Assembly (NCBI GenBank): GCA_902798365.1
Contig: CADBWP010000011.1
Span: 1 to 53,460, forward strand
Source of the DNA: an uncultured Ruminococcus sp.
Lineage (GTDB): Bacteria; Bacillota; Clostridia; Oscillospirales; Acutalibacteraceae
DNA: 53,460 nt
Direction of reading: 5' to 3'
Positions 43,487 to 52,512 of this stretch are shown here, piece after piece (position 1 is the stretch's first letter; each line of letters begins with the position of its first letter). The notes under the pieces were generated by a model. It was not told the origin of the DNA and ran no database searches. It worked only from the letters and a program-made list of their open reading frames with translations. Made by a program: the position numbers and the translations under genes.

Positions 43487-44118
43487 AGCATTGAAAGACC
43501 GTAGCTGTTGATAAGCGCCTCTATTTTTTCGCCTGCCTTGCATTTTGGGCAGCGGTGAGGCTTGTAGCTTTCGTAGTCGCCCAGGTCGTTCGGGTTGAAT
43601 ATGGAATGGACAGGGTGACCGTCGCACTCCTTTACCGTTGCAAATATAGCGGAAACGCCCACGACCTTGCCTCCGTAGTAGTTGATGGCGTCAATGGCGG
43701 CGAGTGCGCTTTTTCCCGTTGTTACCGACGCGGCGAGCAACAGCACGTGCTTGCCTGCAAGCATGGGAACAAGGTTGTCGCGGAACATCATCTGACCGCC
43801 GCCTATGTATTCGGGCGACATAACATAAATGGTCTGGTGAGCGTTCATGTTTATGTAGTCATCCCTTGTAAGGGCGCTTGCCATGCACGCGCCTATTACC
43901 TCCGTGCCGTCTATGCAGAGGATGGTGTCTATAACGGTGTTGGAGCGGTAGTGATGAACAAGCTCCTCTGCCACAGCCTTTGCCTCGGACAAACGGTTCT
44001 TCTGGGTGGTCACGTCTATATAGTAATTTGTGTGGCTGTGCATGGTGGCAAAATGTCCCTTTGCCACGCGAAGATATACGTTTTTGTTTTTTGTTCTGAT
44101 TTTATACATCTGTGCCAT
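43483..44118 (-). CDS. Orotate phosphoribosyltransferase-like PRTase
   Basis: A 211-residue type I phosphoribosyltransferase. The PRPP-loop region reads HVLLLAASVTTGKS: the TTG-K/S part is kept, but the two acidic residues before it (usually ED or DD) are Ala-Ala. A C-terminal CPKC motif (about 192-195) suggests a metal site. Usually annotated as orotate PRTase (OMP synthesis), but the altered loop makes the substrate uncertain, so no symbol. Promoter TTGAAA-17-TAAAAT (44201-44173). Stop is supplied by the TTAA repeat end. Confidence 0.75.
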   Translation of the reverse strand: MAQMYKIRTKNKNVYLRVAKGHFATMHSHTNYYIDVTTQKNRLSEAKAVAEELVHHYRSNTVIDTILCIDGTEVIGACMASALTRDDYINMNAHQTIYVMSPEYIGGGQMMFRDNLVPMLAGKHVLLLAASVTTGKSALAAIDAINYYGGKVVGVSAIFATVKECDGHPVHSIFNPNDLGDYESYKPHRCPKCKAGEKIEALINSYGLSML

Positions 44119-44172
44119 GATAAGCCCCCAATTGTAATTATGCCTGTTTATTCTTTAATGTTTCCATATACT

Positions 44173-44201
44173 ATTTTACACTATTCCGATAGAATTTTCA
44201 A
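44173..44201 (-). promoter_or_regulatory. Promoter of the PRTase gene
   Basis: Minus strand TTGAAA (44201-44196), 17-base spacer, TAAAAT (44178-44173) preceded by TG. Confidence 0.65.
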
Positions 44202-44311
44202 TGCTTTTAAAAATTAAGTAAAACTTTTTTGTCGGGACACCGATGTTAAAATCAAGTCCGACTTGTATTCTCGAAATAAAATATTGACGTGTTTTTTTGT
44301 TTTAAAGATTA

Positions 44312-44340
44312 TTGCATAAAGAAATAGTGTATGATATAAT
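44312..44340 (+). promoter_or_regulatory. Promoter of the CotH/dockerin gene
   Basis: TTGCAT (44312-44317), 17-base spacer, TATAAT (44335-44340) with extended TGA. Confidence 0.72.
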
Positions 44341-44386
44341 TCTGATATGTATAATTATTTTTGTTTTTAATTTTACAGGATATATT

Positions 44387-47300
44387 ATGAAATATATAAA
44401 TAAAAACTGTACCAAAATATTGTCTTTAATAATATTGTTGAGCATGTTTTTTTCAATGTCCGTTATATATGCCGAGGGTGCGCAGGCTGATGAGTCCGTG
44501 TCCGCAACGGCTTTCGGCATTGAAAAAAAGCTCCTTTGCGCGGGCGATGAGCTTGTTATAAATAATCCCTCGGGATATGAGCTTAAGCTTTTTGCGGGCG
44601 GAAGCGAGGTCGCGCCCGACGGCTTTGTATTGACCGAAGATCATTACGAAAAATGGATAGAGGTAAGGGCTTTCGACGGCGGCGAACAGGTCGATGCGGA
44701 CAGGGTTTATTTCAGCAGGCTTCCCGTGCTGTATATCAACACCGACGACGGTCTGCCCGTCACCTCAAAAATCGAGTACAAGTCCGGCTCCATGACTGTT
44801 CAGAACAGCGGCGGTGCGCCATATACAAGCTATGACGGCGCTGTGTCAATAAAGGGCAGGGGAAACCTTTCATGGGGTATGCCCAAAAAGCCGTACCGCA
44901 TAAAACTGAATAAAAAAACCGATATGTTCGGCATGGGCTCAAACAAAAACTGGGTTTTGATAAACAACTACACCGACGAGTGCTTTCTGAGAAATACCAC
45001 AGCCCGGCAGATAGCCGCCCGGCTCGGGCTCGAATATATGGACAACACCTGGACTACGGTTGTTTTTAACGGAGAATATGCAGGCAATTATCTGCTGTGC
45101 GAGCAGATAAGGATAGATGAAACCAGGGTTGATATATATGACTGGGAGGAAGCCGCAAAGGATTTAGCCTCCATCATAAACAAGGCGGAAAAGAAAAGGG
45201 GAAACAAGATAGATAAGGACGCCCTGGAGGATGAGCTGAAAACCGATTTGAGCTGGGTTACGGGCGGAAGCTATACGATCAACGGAAACGAATACAGTCT
45301 TCCCGATTACGATATTTCGGGCGGTTATCTTTTTGAGCTGTCCGAGGAATATGACGAGGTTTCAAAATTTACGTTGTTGTCGGGACTGAAAATAATGGTT
45401 AAGTCGCCTGAGTATCTCAATACGAATCAGGCGATGATGAGCTATGTAAAAAACTACTGGCAGAGCTTTGAAAACGCGTACAAGTCCGAGGACGGTTATG
45501 CGGAAACCGAAAACGGAAGAAAGCATTACACGCGGCTTGCCGATATTGATTCGATGGTGAGCTTTTGGCTTGTAAATGAAATAATGGGCAACCTTGACAT
45601 GAACAAAAAGAGCAGGTATGCCTATCTGGATAAGGGCGGTAAAATAAAGTTCGGACCCGTGTGGGACTTTGACTGGGGCTGCGGCACATCTGTGGCATAT
45701 ACGCCTTATTACGGATGGGTAAGCGCGGGCGACGCCAACACCCAGTCATTTTTCAAGGAATGGCTTGACGATCCCATGTTCGTTGCAAAGGCGACCGAGC
45801 AGTATTGGAAAATCAGACCGTATCTTGAAGCTCTTGTTGAGGACGACGGCGTTTTGGACAGCGAAAGCGCTTATCTTAAGGAATCGGGCTTGGCTGATGA
45901 AGCAAGGTGGAACAGGAGAAATTATTCGTTGATGAAAAACAACGCGAGGGGTTATTTGTCCGACACCGGTTATTTCAAAAAATTTCTCGCCGACAGGATA
46001 GGCTGGCTTGACAGTCAGTTTGAATCCGATAAAAAGCTGCTTGACAGCACGCGCGATTCGCACAGCTCTTACCCCTATACCCGTGACGACGACGCTTTGT
46101 CGATTGATATTTTGAATAAAAAAGATGATTTTATCACACCCGAAAATCACGCCAAGGCTGACGCAATCGTAAATGAGGGGCAGGACGTCGCCGTAAGCAT
46201 AAGGGTAAATGACGAGAGCACAACGTCGTGTAAGATTTACATAAACGGGCTGGAATACGGTTCGGCAGATGTTAAGGACGGCTCCGCCGATTTTGTTATT
46301 CAAAGCTTTAAGCTGACTGTGCCCGAGCCCGGAAAGAATACAATATCTGTAACGGGAAAGAATGCGGAGGGGCAGACCACGTGCAGAAGCTTTGCCACCC
46401 TGATAAGCAGAGGCGACGTGAATACCCATATAGTAAGCTTTGAGCCGAATGGCGGAAGAAGCATAGTACCTCAGATTTTGTATGAGGACAAGCCCTGCAC
46501 GGAGCCGAAAAACATGTTTAAGGACAGGCATGTTTTTACCGGCTGGTACTCCGACCCCGATTGCAATGACAGATGGAATTTTGACACCGCCGTGACGGGC
46601 GACCTGACCCTTTATGCAGGCTGGGTGTATGACGAAAACGCCTCTGCCGCGATCGGTGACGTAAATTTTGACGGCTTTATAGATGTTCGAGATGTCACCG
46701 CGATCCAGCGCTATTTGGCGGAGTATGATATCATCGGCGCAGAGAGGCTTTTGTTTGCCGACATTAACGGCGACGGAAGCGTTACAATAGAGGACTCGGC
46801 AGAGCTTCAATTGTACATCGCGGGCTACGATGTAAGCCCCGGCACGCCGTACAGAATGCCCGACGGAGAGCTGCTGCTCACGGTGAAGTCAAACCTGTTC
46901 CCCGACAAGTGCGCAAACTATTCTCTGCTGCGACGGGACGAAAACGATAATTATGTAACTGTCACGTTCACGCTTGACAGCGACCGCGATCTGCTCAACA
47001 CCGACTGGCTGCTGACCTACGACGGAAGCCTGCTCAAATATTGTTCGGCGACAATGCCCTGCGCTGAAAATGAAGTTATAAACGCCGCTCCCGCAAGCGT
47101 TGAGTATGGCGTAAAGGGCAACTATACCGATCTGATTCTGTCGCCGCTTTCAGACGCGGAATTTGTCACCGTCAGGTTTAAAATCATGGGCTCGGGCAAC
47201 GCCGCAGTTGAGCTGAATGTGAGCGACCTTAAGGTGTCGCTCGCCGATGAGTACGGTGAAACGATTGAGGCAGAGGAAAGAGCCGTTGTGAGAAACGGTG

Positions 47301-47875
47301 AGGTCGTTGCGGACAAATCAGACTACAGCTGCCGGACGGATATATCCTTTGAAGCTGCGGAAAAGACCTTGGAGGAGCTGACCGTTACGGCAGGCTCAAA
47401 TCTGTTCCCATATACCGAAGCAAAATTCAGCTCGCGCAGCTTTGATGAGGGCGGCAGCTATGTAACCCTTACCTACAGGCTCGACAGCGATTACGGTCTG
47501 CTCAACACCGACTGGCTGCTGACATATGACGGCGACAAGCTTGAATACTGCTCGGCGTCAATGCCCTGTGTTTATAATGAGATGATCAACACAAGCCCGG
47601 GCAGCGTTGGGTTCGGAATAAGAGGCAACTACACCGATCTGTATTTGGAGCCCCTGTGCGACGCCGAGTTCATAAGGGTAGTGTTCAGAATAAAAGAAGC
47701 CGGAAGCACACATGTCGATTTGAGAATAAACGACCTTAAGCTCTCGCTCCCGGACGAATTTGGAGAAACCATTGAAGCCGAGGAACGCTCGGTCATAAAG
47801 GACGGAGAATACATTTCGGGCGGCGTTGACATTCTTTCCGAAACGGCGATAGGCTTTAGAGAGAGAAAGAGATAG
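44387..47875 (+). CDS. Secreted CotH-kinase, dockerin and cohesin-like multidomain protein
   Basis: A 1162-residue exported protein. Signal peptide about 1-30. A CotH domain (about 85-480) has SIKGRGNLSWGMPKKPYRIK, LINNYTDECFLRN, GEYAGNYLLCEQIRID (each in part) and the late motif FGPVWDFDWGCG, where the metal-binding Asp residues of CotH-type atypical kinases lie. Next come an Ig-like segment (about 575-675), an InlB-type repeat (about 685-745), a dockerin with two calcium loops (GDVNFDGFIDVRD, ADINGDGSVTIED; about 760-820), then two cohesin-like C-terminal repeats (about 828-985 and 1000-1140) that are close copies of each other. ATG 44387 fits the signal peptide and has AGGAT upstream. Attachment to a scaffoldin is inferred from the dockerin. 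Confidence 0.85.
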   Translation: MKYINKNCTKILSLIILLSMFFSMSVIYAEGAQADESVSATAFGIEKKLLCAGDELVINNPSGYELKLFAGGSEVAPDGFVLTEDHYEKWIEVRAFDGGEQVDADRVYFSRLPVLYINTDDGLPVTSKIEYKSGSMTVQNSGGAPYTSYDGAVSIKGRGNLSWGMPKKPYRIKLNKKTDMFGMGSNKNWVLINNYTDECFLRNTTARQIAARLGLEYMDNTWTTVVFNGEYAGNYLLCEQIRIDETRVDIYDWEEAAKDLASIINKAEKKRGNKIDKDALEDELKTDLSWVTGGSYTINGNEYSLPDYDISGGYLFELSEEYDEVSKFTLLSGLKIMVKSPEYLNTNQAMMSYVKNYWQSFENAYKSEDGYAETENGRKHYTRLADIDSMVSFWLVNEIMGNLDMNKKSRYAYLDKGGKIKFGPVWDFDWGCGTSVAYTPYYGWVSAGDANTQSFFKEWLDDPMFVAKATEQYWKIRPYLEALVEDDGVLDSESAYLKESGLADEARWNRRNYSLMKNNARGYLSDTGYFKKFLADRIGWLDSQFESDKKLLDSTRDSHSSYPYTRDDDALSIDILNKKDDFITPENHAKADAIVNEGQDVAVSIRVNDESTTSCKIYINGLEYGSADVKDGSADFVIQSFKLTVPEPGKNTISVTGKNAEGQTTCRSFATLISRGDVNTHIVSFEPNGGRSIVPQILYEDKPCTEPKNMFKDRHVFTGWYSDPDCNDRWNFDTAVTGDLTLYAGWVYDENASAAIGDVNFDGFIDVRDVTAIQRYLAEYDIIGAERLLFADINGDGSVTIEDSAELQLYIAGYDVSPGTPYRMPDGELLLTVKSNLFPDKCANYSLLRRDENDNYVTVTFTLDSDRDLLNTDWLLTYDGSLLKYCSATMPCAENEVINAAPASVEYGVKGNYTDLILSPLSDAEFVTVRFKIMGSGNAAVELNVSDLKVSLADEYGETIEAEERAVVRNGEVVADKSDYSCRTDISFEAAEKTLEELTVTAGSNLFPYTEAKFSSRSFDEGGSYVTLTYRLDSDYGLLNTDWLLTYDGDKLEYCSASMPCVYNEMINTSPGSVGFGIRGNYTDLYLEPLCDAEFIRVVFRIKEAGSTHVDLRINDLKLSLPDEFGETIEAEERSVIKDGEYISGGVDILSETAIGFRERKR

Positions 47876-47896
47876 CTTGTTTGAATTGATTTTTAG

Positions 47897-47940
47897 GTCG
47901 GGAAGAAGGGTTTGCTTGGGTGATGACTTCTCTTCCCGAC
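47897..47940. repeat. GTCGGGA palindromic unit E
   Basis: GTCGGGAAGAAGGGTTTGCT...TCTTCCCGAC, 21 bases after the CotH gene's stop. Longer stem than units A-C (GTCGGGAAGA / TCTTCCCGAC). Confidence 0.75.
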
Positions 47941-47956
47941 AGAACAATACAACAAA

Positions 47957-47989
47957 AAAAGGGTTGCCGCACCATGCGACAACCCTTTT
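47957..47989. terminator. Bidirectional terminator between CotH gene and serS
   Basis: AAAAGGGTTGCCGC pairs with GCGACAACCCTTTT (one mismatch) around a five-base loop, with A-run before and T-run after, so it can end both convergent transcripts. Confidence 0.88.
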
Positions 47990-48006
47990 AATGATTCAGG
48001 TATATT

Positions 48007-49284
48007 TTATTTGATTATCTCTTTGCCGCCCATGTAGGGTCTGAGGGCTTCGGGAATATTTACCGAGCCGTCGGCGTTGAGGTTGTTCTCGAGGAACGCA
48101 ATGAGCATTCTGGGCGGAGCCACAACCGTGTTGTTGAGGGTGTGGGCAAAGTACTTGCCGCCCTTGCCGTTTACTCTTATTTTGAGCCTGCGCGCCTGAG
48201 CGTCGCCGAGGTTTGAGCAGGAGCCCACCTCAAAATATTTCTTCTGTCTGGGAGACCACGCCTCTACGTCGAGCGAACGCACCTTAAGGTCGGCAAGGTC
48301 GCCGGAGCAGCACTCGAGGGTGCGCACGGGAATGTCGAGCGAACGGAACAGATCGACCGTGTTTTGCCAGAGCTTGTCAAACCACATTTTGCTTTCCTCG
48401 GGCTTGCAGACAACTATCATCTCCTGCTTTTCAAACTGATGAATACGATACACGCCGCGCTCCTCTATTCCGTGGGCGCCTTTTTCTTTTCTGAAGCAGG
48501 GTGAATAGCTGGTGAGGGTGTAGGGAAGCTGATCCTCGTTGTTGATGGTGTCGATGAACTTGCCTATCATAGAGTGCTCGCTGGTGCCGATAAGATAAAG
48601 ATCCTCGCCCTCTATCTTGTACATCATAGAGTCCATCTCGGCAAAGCTCATTACGCCCGTAACAACATTGCTGCGAATCATAAACGGCGGCACGCAGTAG
48701 GTGAAGCCGCGGTCTATCATAAAGTCGCGCGCATACGAGATGACCGCGCTGTGAAGCCTTGCAATGTCGCCCATAAGATAATAGAAGCCGTTGCCTGCCA
48801 CCTTGCGCGCAGAGTCGAGGTCGATACCGTTGAGCTTTTCCATGATGTCGGTATGATATGGGATTTCAAAATCGGGCACAACGGGCTCGCCGAAGCGCTC
48901 TATCTCGACGTTTTGGCTGTCGTCCTTGCCTATGGGAACGTCGGGGTCTATCATCTGGGGAATCTGCATCATTATCTCGGTCACATTTGCGCTCAGCTCC
49001 GCCTCGCGGGCTTCAAGCTCGCTGAGCTGCTCTGCCTGACGGGTGACCTCCTCCTTAAGAGCCATGCCCTCTTCCCTTTTGCCCTGCGCCATAAGCGCGC
49101 CGATCTGCTTTGAAATTTTGTTGCGGTTTGCGCGAAGCTCGTCTGCCTGCTGCTTTGCCGCTCGGCTCTGAGCGTCAAGCTCTATAACCTTATCCACAAG
49201 CTCAAGCTTTGAATCCTGAAACTTCTTTTTGATATTTTCCTTTACCGCGTCGGGATTTTCTCTTAAAAATTTAATGTCGATCAT
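48007..49284 (-). CDS. serS: Serine-tRNA ligase
   Basis: A 425-residue class II synthetase. An N-terminal coiled-coil arm (about 25-105) for tRNA-Ser, motif 2 (SPCFRKEKGAHGIEERGVYRIHQFEK, in part) and motif 3 (TVVAPPRMLIAFLEN) are present. Start ATG after AAGGAGTAACAG. It lies 11 bases after parB, so a parA-parB-serS transcript is likely. Confidence 0.97.
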   Translation of the reverse strand: MIDIKFLRENPDAVKENIKKKFQDSKLELVDKVIELDAQSRAAKQQADELRANRNKISKQIGALMAQGKREEGMALKEEVTRQAEQLSELEAREAELSANVTEIMMQIPQMIDPDVPIGKDDSQNVEIERFGEPVVPDFEIPYHTDIMEKLNGIDLDSARKVAGNGFYYLMGDIARLHSAVISYARDFMIDRGFTYCVPPFMIRSNVVTGVMSFAEMDSMMYKIEGEDLYLIGTSEHSMIGKFIDTINNEDQLPYTLTSYSPCFRKEKGAHGIEERGVYRIHQFEKQEMIVVCKPEESKMWFDKLWQNTVDLFRSLDIPVRTLECCSGDLADLKVRSLDVEAWSPRQKKYFEVGSCSNLGDAQARRLKIRVNGKGGKYFAHTLNNTVVAPPRMLIAFLENNLNADGSVNIPEALRPYMGGKEIIK

Positions 49285-49295
49285 GCTGTTACTCC

Positions 49296-50147
49296 TTATT
49301 TAAGTTTATTGGAAAGCTCTGTCAGCTCCTCGTCCGAGTAAAACTCGATTTGGAGCGTTCCGCCTTGTTTTCCTTTGCTTTTTGTTATTTTTATTTTTCT
49401 TCCCAGGCTCTCGTTCAGCGCAAGCTCTACCATGCTGTAAAACGAGGGCTTTTTTTCGGGCGCCTCCTCCGCTTTGGGCTGCTTTTGGGCTTTTTTGCAA
49501 AGCTGTTCGGTCTGCCTTACCGACAGGTCCTTACTTACTATCAGATCGCACAGCTCCTGCATATTTTCTTCGTTTTCAAGACCGAGCAGAGCCCTTGCGT
49601 GACCCGCGGTTATTTCGCCCGAGGCGAGCCTTTCGCGCACATATTCGGGAAGCTTTAGCAGCCGCAGGGCGTTGGCTACCGCGGGGCGCGATTTGCCCAC
49701 AGATTTTGCCACGTCCTCCTGAGTAAGCCCGTGCTCGTTCATCAGCACGCTGTAGCCCTCCGCCTCTTCAAGCGGCGTCAAGTCCTCGCGCTGCAAATTT
49801 TCAATAAGCGCAAGCTCCATGGTTTCGCCCTCGCTCAGCTCGCGTATTATGACCGGAACCTCCGTAAGCCCCGCCATGCGGCAGGCGCGGTAGCGGCGTT
49901 CGCCCGCGACTATCTCGTAGCCGCCCAGCGTAAGCGGGCGCACAAGAATGGGCTGCAAAAGACCGTGGCGCGATATGCTGTCTGCAAGCTCGGACAGCGC
50001 GTCCTCGTCAAACTCCTTTCGGGGCTGGGTGCGGTTCGGCTCCAGCTCCGATATTTTAAGAGTGACGGTGCTGCCGCTTTCTTCGCTGTCGTTTTCCTTG
50101 AAGATGGCGTTAAGTCCCTTGCCGAGACCGCCGAGTTTTTTTGCCAT
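49296..50147 (-). CDS. parB: Chromosome partitioning protein ParB (Spo0J)
   Basis: A 283-residue ParB CTPase clamp. The CTP-binding motifs GERRYRA and ENLQREDLTPLEEAEGY are intact, followed by the HTH (LTQEDVAKSVGKSRPAVANALRLLKLP, in part). The N-terminus KKLGGLGKGLNAIF is the segment that contacts ParA. It starts with an ATG overlapping the parA stop by one base. A parS site lies 110 bases upstream of parA. Confidence 0.96.
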   Translation of the reverse strand: MAKKLGGLGKGLNAIFKENDSEESGSTVTLKISELEPNRTQPRKEFDEDALSELADSISRHGLLQPILVRPLTLGGYEIVAGERRYRACRMAGLTEVPVIIRELSEGETMELALIENLQREDLTPLEEAEGYSVLMNEHGLTQEDVAKSVGKSRPAVANALRLLKLPEYVRERLASGEITAGHARALLGLENEENMQELCDLIVSKDLSVRQTEQLCKKAQKQPKAEEAPEKKPSFYSMVELALNESLGRKIKITKSKGKQGGTLQIEFYSDEELTELSNKLK

Positions 50148-50914
50148 TAACGTCTCTCCTTTGCGATTATTTCATTGGCAAGCGCGGTGTATGCCAGACT
50201 GCCCTTGCAGTTTTTGTCGTAATAGATAACCGGCATACCAAAGCTGGGCGCTTCCGAAAGCCTTACTCCGCGCGAGATGACCGTGCCGAACACCTTGCCG
50301 GGAAAGAACCTTTTGACCTCATCCACAACCTGCTGGGTGAGGTTGAGCCTGCCGTCGTACATCGTCAGCAGCACGCCCTCCAAATCTATTGAGTAGTTGT
50401 ACTGCCGCTTTATTCTGCGCACCGTGCTCATAAGCTGAGACAGTCCCTCCAGCGCGTAGTACTCGCATTGAATGGGAACGATGAAGGTGTCGGCAAGCGT
50501 AAGCGCGTTTGCCGTGATAAGCCCCAGCGACGGCGGACAGTCGATTATGATGTAGTCGTAGTATTGCTTAACGGGAAGTATAGCGTTTTTAAGCAGAGCC
50601 TCGCGGTGGGGCTTTTCCGCTATTTCAAGCTCTGCCGCCGCCAAATCTATGCTTGACGGAAGCACATGAAGATTTTGATAGGGCGTTGTAAGAATACATT
50701 CCTCCGCCTTTGCCCCGTCAACAATTATGTTGTAGGTCGAGAGCTTTACCTTTCCCTTGTCTATAGCCACACCGCTTGTGGCGTTGCCCTGTGGGTCGGC
50801 GTCAACAAGCAGGGTTTTCTTTCCCAGAGCTCCCAGACAAGCCGCCAAATTGACGGCGGTGGTGGTTTTGCCGACTCCTCCCTTTTGATTGGATATAGCT
50901 ATTATTTTTGCCAA
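50147..50914 (-). CDS. parA: Chromosome partitioning ATPase ParA (Soj)
   Basis: A 255-residue deviant-Walker ATPase. Walker A is KGGVGKTTTAVNLA, Walker A' DADPQGNATSG, Walker B IIIDCPPSLGLIT. It positions origins with ParB and regulates DnaA in Bacillus. Extended -10 TGA-TATAAT lies at 50963-50955. Confidence 0.96.
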   Translation of the reverse strand: MAKIIAISNQKGGVGKTTTAVNLAACLGALGKKTLLVDADPQGNATSGVAIDKGKVKLSTYNIIVDGAKAEECILTTPYQNLHVLPSSIDLAAAELEIAEKPHREALLKNAILPVKQYYDYIIIDCPPSLGLITANALTLADTFIVPIQCEYYALEGLSQLMSTVRRIKRQYNYSIDLEGVLLTMYDGRLNLTQQVVDEVKRFFPGKVFGTVISRGVRLSEAPSFGMPVIYYDKNCKGSLAYTALANEIIAKERR

Positions 50915-50954
50915 AATATCACCTGATTAGCCTTTTCTTAAAATTACCTTTGAA

Positions 50955-50963
50955 ATTATATCA
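50955..50963 (-). promoter_or_regulatory. parA extended -10
   Basis: Minus strand TGATATAAT. The -35 position reads TTTAAA, which is weak, so recognition is probably through the extended -10. Confidence 0.5.
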
Positions 50964-51020
50964 CATATTGGCTTGTTTTTAAAGATATTTTGGAATTTTT
51001 ATTTGTTTTTCTTGTTTTAC

Positions 51021-51034
51021 GTTTCACGTGAAAC
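51021..51034. promoter_or_regulatory. parS: parS centromere site
   Basis: GTTTCACGTGAAAC, a perfect 14-base palindrome and the core of the conserved bacterial parS (TGTTTCACGTGAAACA; here 15 of 16 with flanks). It lies in the divergent gap between parA and the ECF sigma gene. ParB loads here as a sliding clamp. Confidence 0.93.
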
Positions 51035-51124
51035 ATTTGTGTTTTAAAAAATCTGTGATATTATAAAAAAGATTGAAACCAAATCGCCTTTCGGGGCGTG
51101 TATATAGTGAAGGGGGTTGAAAGC

Positions 51125-51610
51125 ATGAAACTGTACGCAGGGCTTACATATGAGCAGACTGTGCGAAGGTATGCGGACTGCGTGCTCAGGGCTTGCAGCG
51201 TTCATATAAACAACGCTGCCGACGCCGAGGATTGCTTTCAAAACACCTTTGTAAAGCTGTATGTCAAATCACCGGACTTTAACGACGAGGAACACCTTAA
51301 GGCATGGCTGCTGCGTGTTGCCATCAACGAGTGCAACAGCTGTGCCCGAAGCAACAGCCGCAGAAGAAGCGTTGCGCAGCCTCCTGTTTTTGCCCCTTCT
51401 GCCGAGGATACGGGCGACATCTCTTGGGCTTTGTCGCTTGTAGAGCTGAAATACCGTCAGGTGCTTTATCTCCACTACTGCGAGCGGTATAAGATAGATG
51501 AGATAGCCCTTATCCTCGGTAAAAATAAAAACACGGTCAAGACCATGCTCAGCCGGGGACGCGACAGACTGAGAAAAATTTACGGGGGTGAACAGAATGA
51601 AAAAGCTTAA
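51125..51610 (+). CDS. ECF-type RNA polymerase sigma factor
   Basis: A 161-residue sigma-70 family protein. Region 2 lies in residues of about 15-80 (DAEDCFQNTFVKLYVKSP, AWLLRVAINECN) and region 4 in about 105-155 (YRQVLYLHYCERYKIDEIA...NTVKTMLSRGRDRLR). ATG 51125 has AGGGGGTTG just upstream; a GTG at 51098 would add nine residues. Extended -10-like TGATATTAT lies at 51056-51064, beside parS. It overlaps the next gene by 14 bases, the usual sigma/anti-sigma layout. Confidence 0.88.
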   Translation: MKLYAGLTYEQTVRRYADCVLRACSVHINNAADAEDCFQNTFVKLYVKSPDFNDEEHLKAWLLRVAINECNSCARSNSRRRSVAQPPVFAPSAEDTGDISWALSLVELKYRQVLYLHYCERYKIDEIALILGKNKNTVKTMLSRGRDRLRKIYGGEQNEKA

Positions 51611-52481
51611 TTTTGATGCTGTAAATAATTTGAAAACACTCGACGAGCTATTGCAAAGGGCGCTTGATATCCCCGGAGAGCAGGAGAAAAGGAAGCTGAG
51701 GACTATAATACTCAGACAGAGAATAATATCGGCGGCGTGCATTGCTGCCGTAGCGGCGGTAAGCCTTGTTCAGCTGTTTAATTTGGGAGGCAGGCAGACG
51801 ACACAAATACAAATTCTGCCGACCGAGAAATCAACCGCGCAATACACGACCGTCAATGAAAGTAAAGCAGCGGAGGAAAACGCAGATCGTTATGTGACCG
51901 AGAGCACGGAGACAAACACGGACAGTTCTGCACAAAGCGTTACGCAGGCAAACGGAGTTTTTTATTCTTCCGTTATCGAGCCAACCGAGAAGGTTGAGCA
52001 GCAAACGGAAAAGCCTGCCGAAGCTGTTCCAAACACCGAACCCGCAACTCAGCCGCAAATACAATCTGTTGTGCCTGACCCGACAGAGCCTGCCGCCGAA
52101 CCTCAGACCGAAGCCGTGACCCAAACGCAAACGGAGCCTGCAACGGTGCAGGCGTGCGAAAACTCATTGCCGACCGTTCCGCCGACCACCGAGCCCTCTG
52201 CGGAGTACGTTGATGAAATAGTCAGAATCTTTTACGTGCCCGATAACTGGGCAATGTACTGCAAAATAACCGATTTGTCGGGAAGCGTGACATACGGCGA
52301 CGCGGATTTGTATTCGGAGCAGCATTTGTGCAGCTTTATCGAGCGTAAAAAGCTTGCTAATACTTATTCATATTCACCGAAGGACAAGGGTATCATTCCG
52401 GACAGAGGCTGTTATCTCTGTGTTTTTTACGACAGCTACGGGATAGTGTTTTCATCGGAAAAGGTTTATCTGAATAATTGA
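51597..52481 (+). CDS. Probable anti-sigma factor, single-pass membrane protein
   Basis: A 294-residue protein. A short cytoplasmic N-terminus (about 1-43, helical, LKTLDELLQRALDIPGE) is followed by one membrane helix (about 44-63) and a long Thr/Glu/Pro/Gln-rich linker (about 70-200). A small C-terminal domain follows (about 205-294; IVRIFYVPDNWAMYCKITD). The gene overlaps the ECF sigma gene, so an anti-sigma role is inferred. No zinc anti-sigma HxxxCxxC motif is seen. Start ATG 51597 after GGGGGTGAACAG. Confidence 0.65.
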   Translation: MKKLNFDAVNNLKTLDELLQRALDIPGEQEKRKLRTIILRQRIISAACIAAVAAVSLVQLFNLGGRQTTQIQILPTEKSTAQYTTVNESKAAEENADRYVTESTETNTDSSAQSVTQANGVFYSSVIEPTEKVEQQTEKPAEAVPNTEPATQPQIQSVVPDPTEPAAEPQTEAVTQTQTEPATVQACENSLPTVPPTTEPSAEYVDEIVRIFYVPDNWAMYCKITDLSGSVTYGDADLYSEQHLCSFIERKKLANTYSYSPKDKGIIPDRGCYLCVFYDSYGIVFSSEKVYLNN

Positions 52482-52512
52482 CGTAACGGCAACAGACAGG
52501 AGCGCGAGGAAA

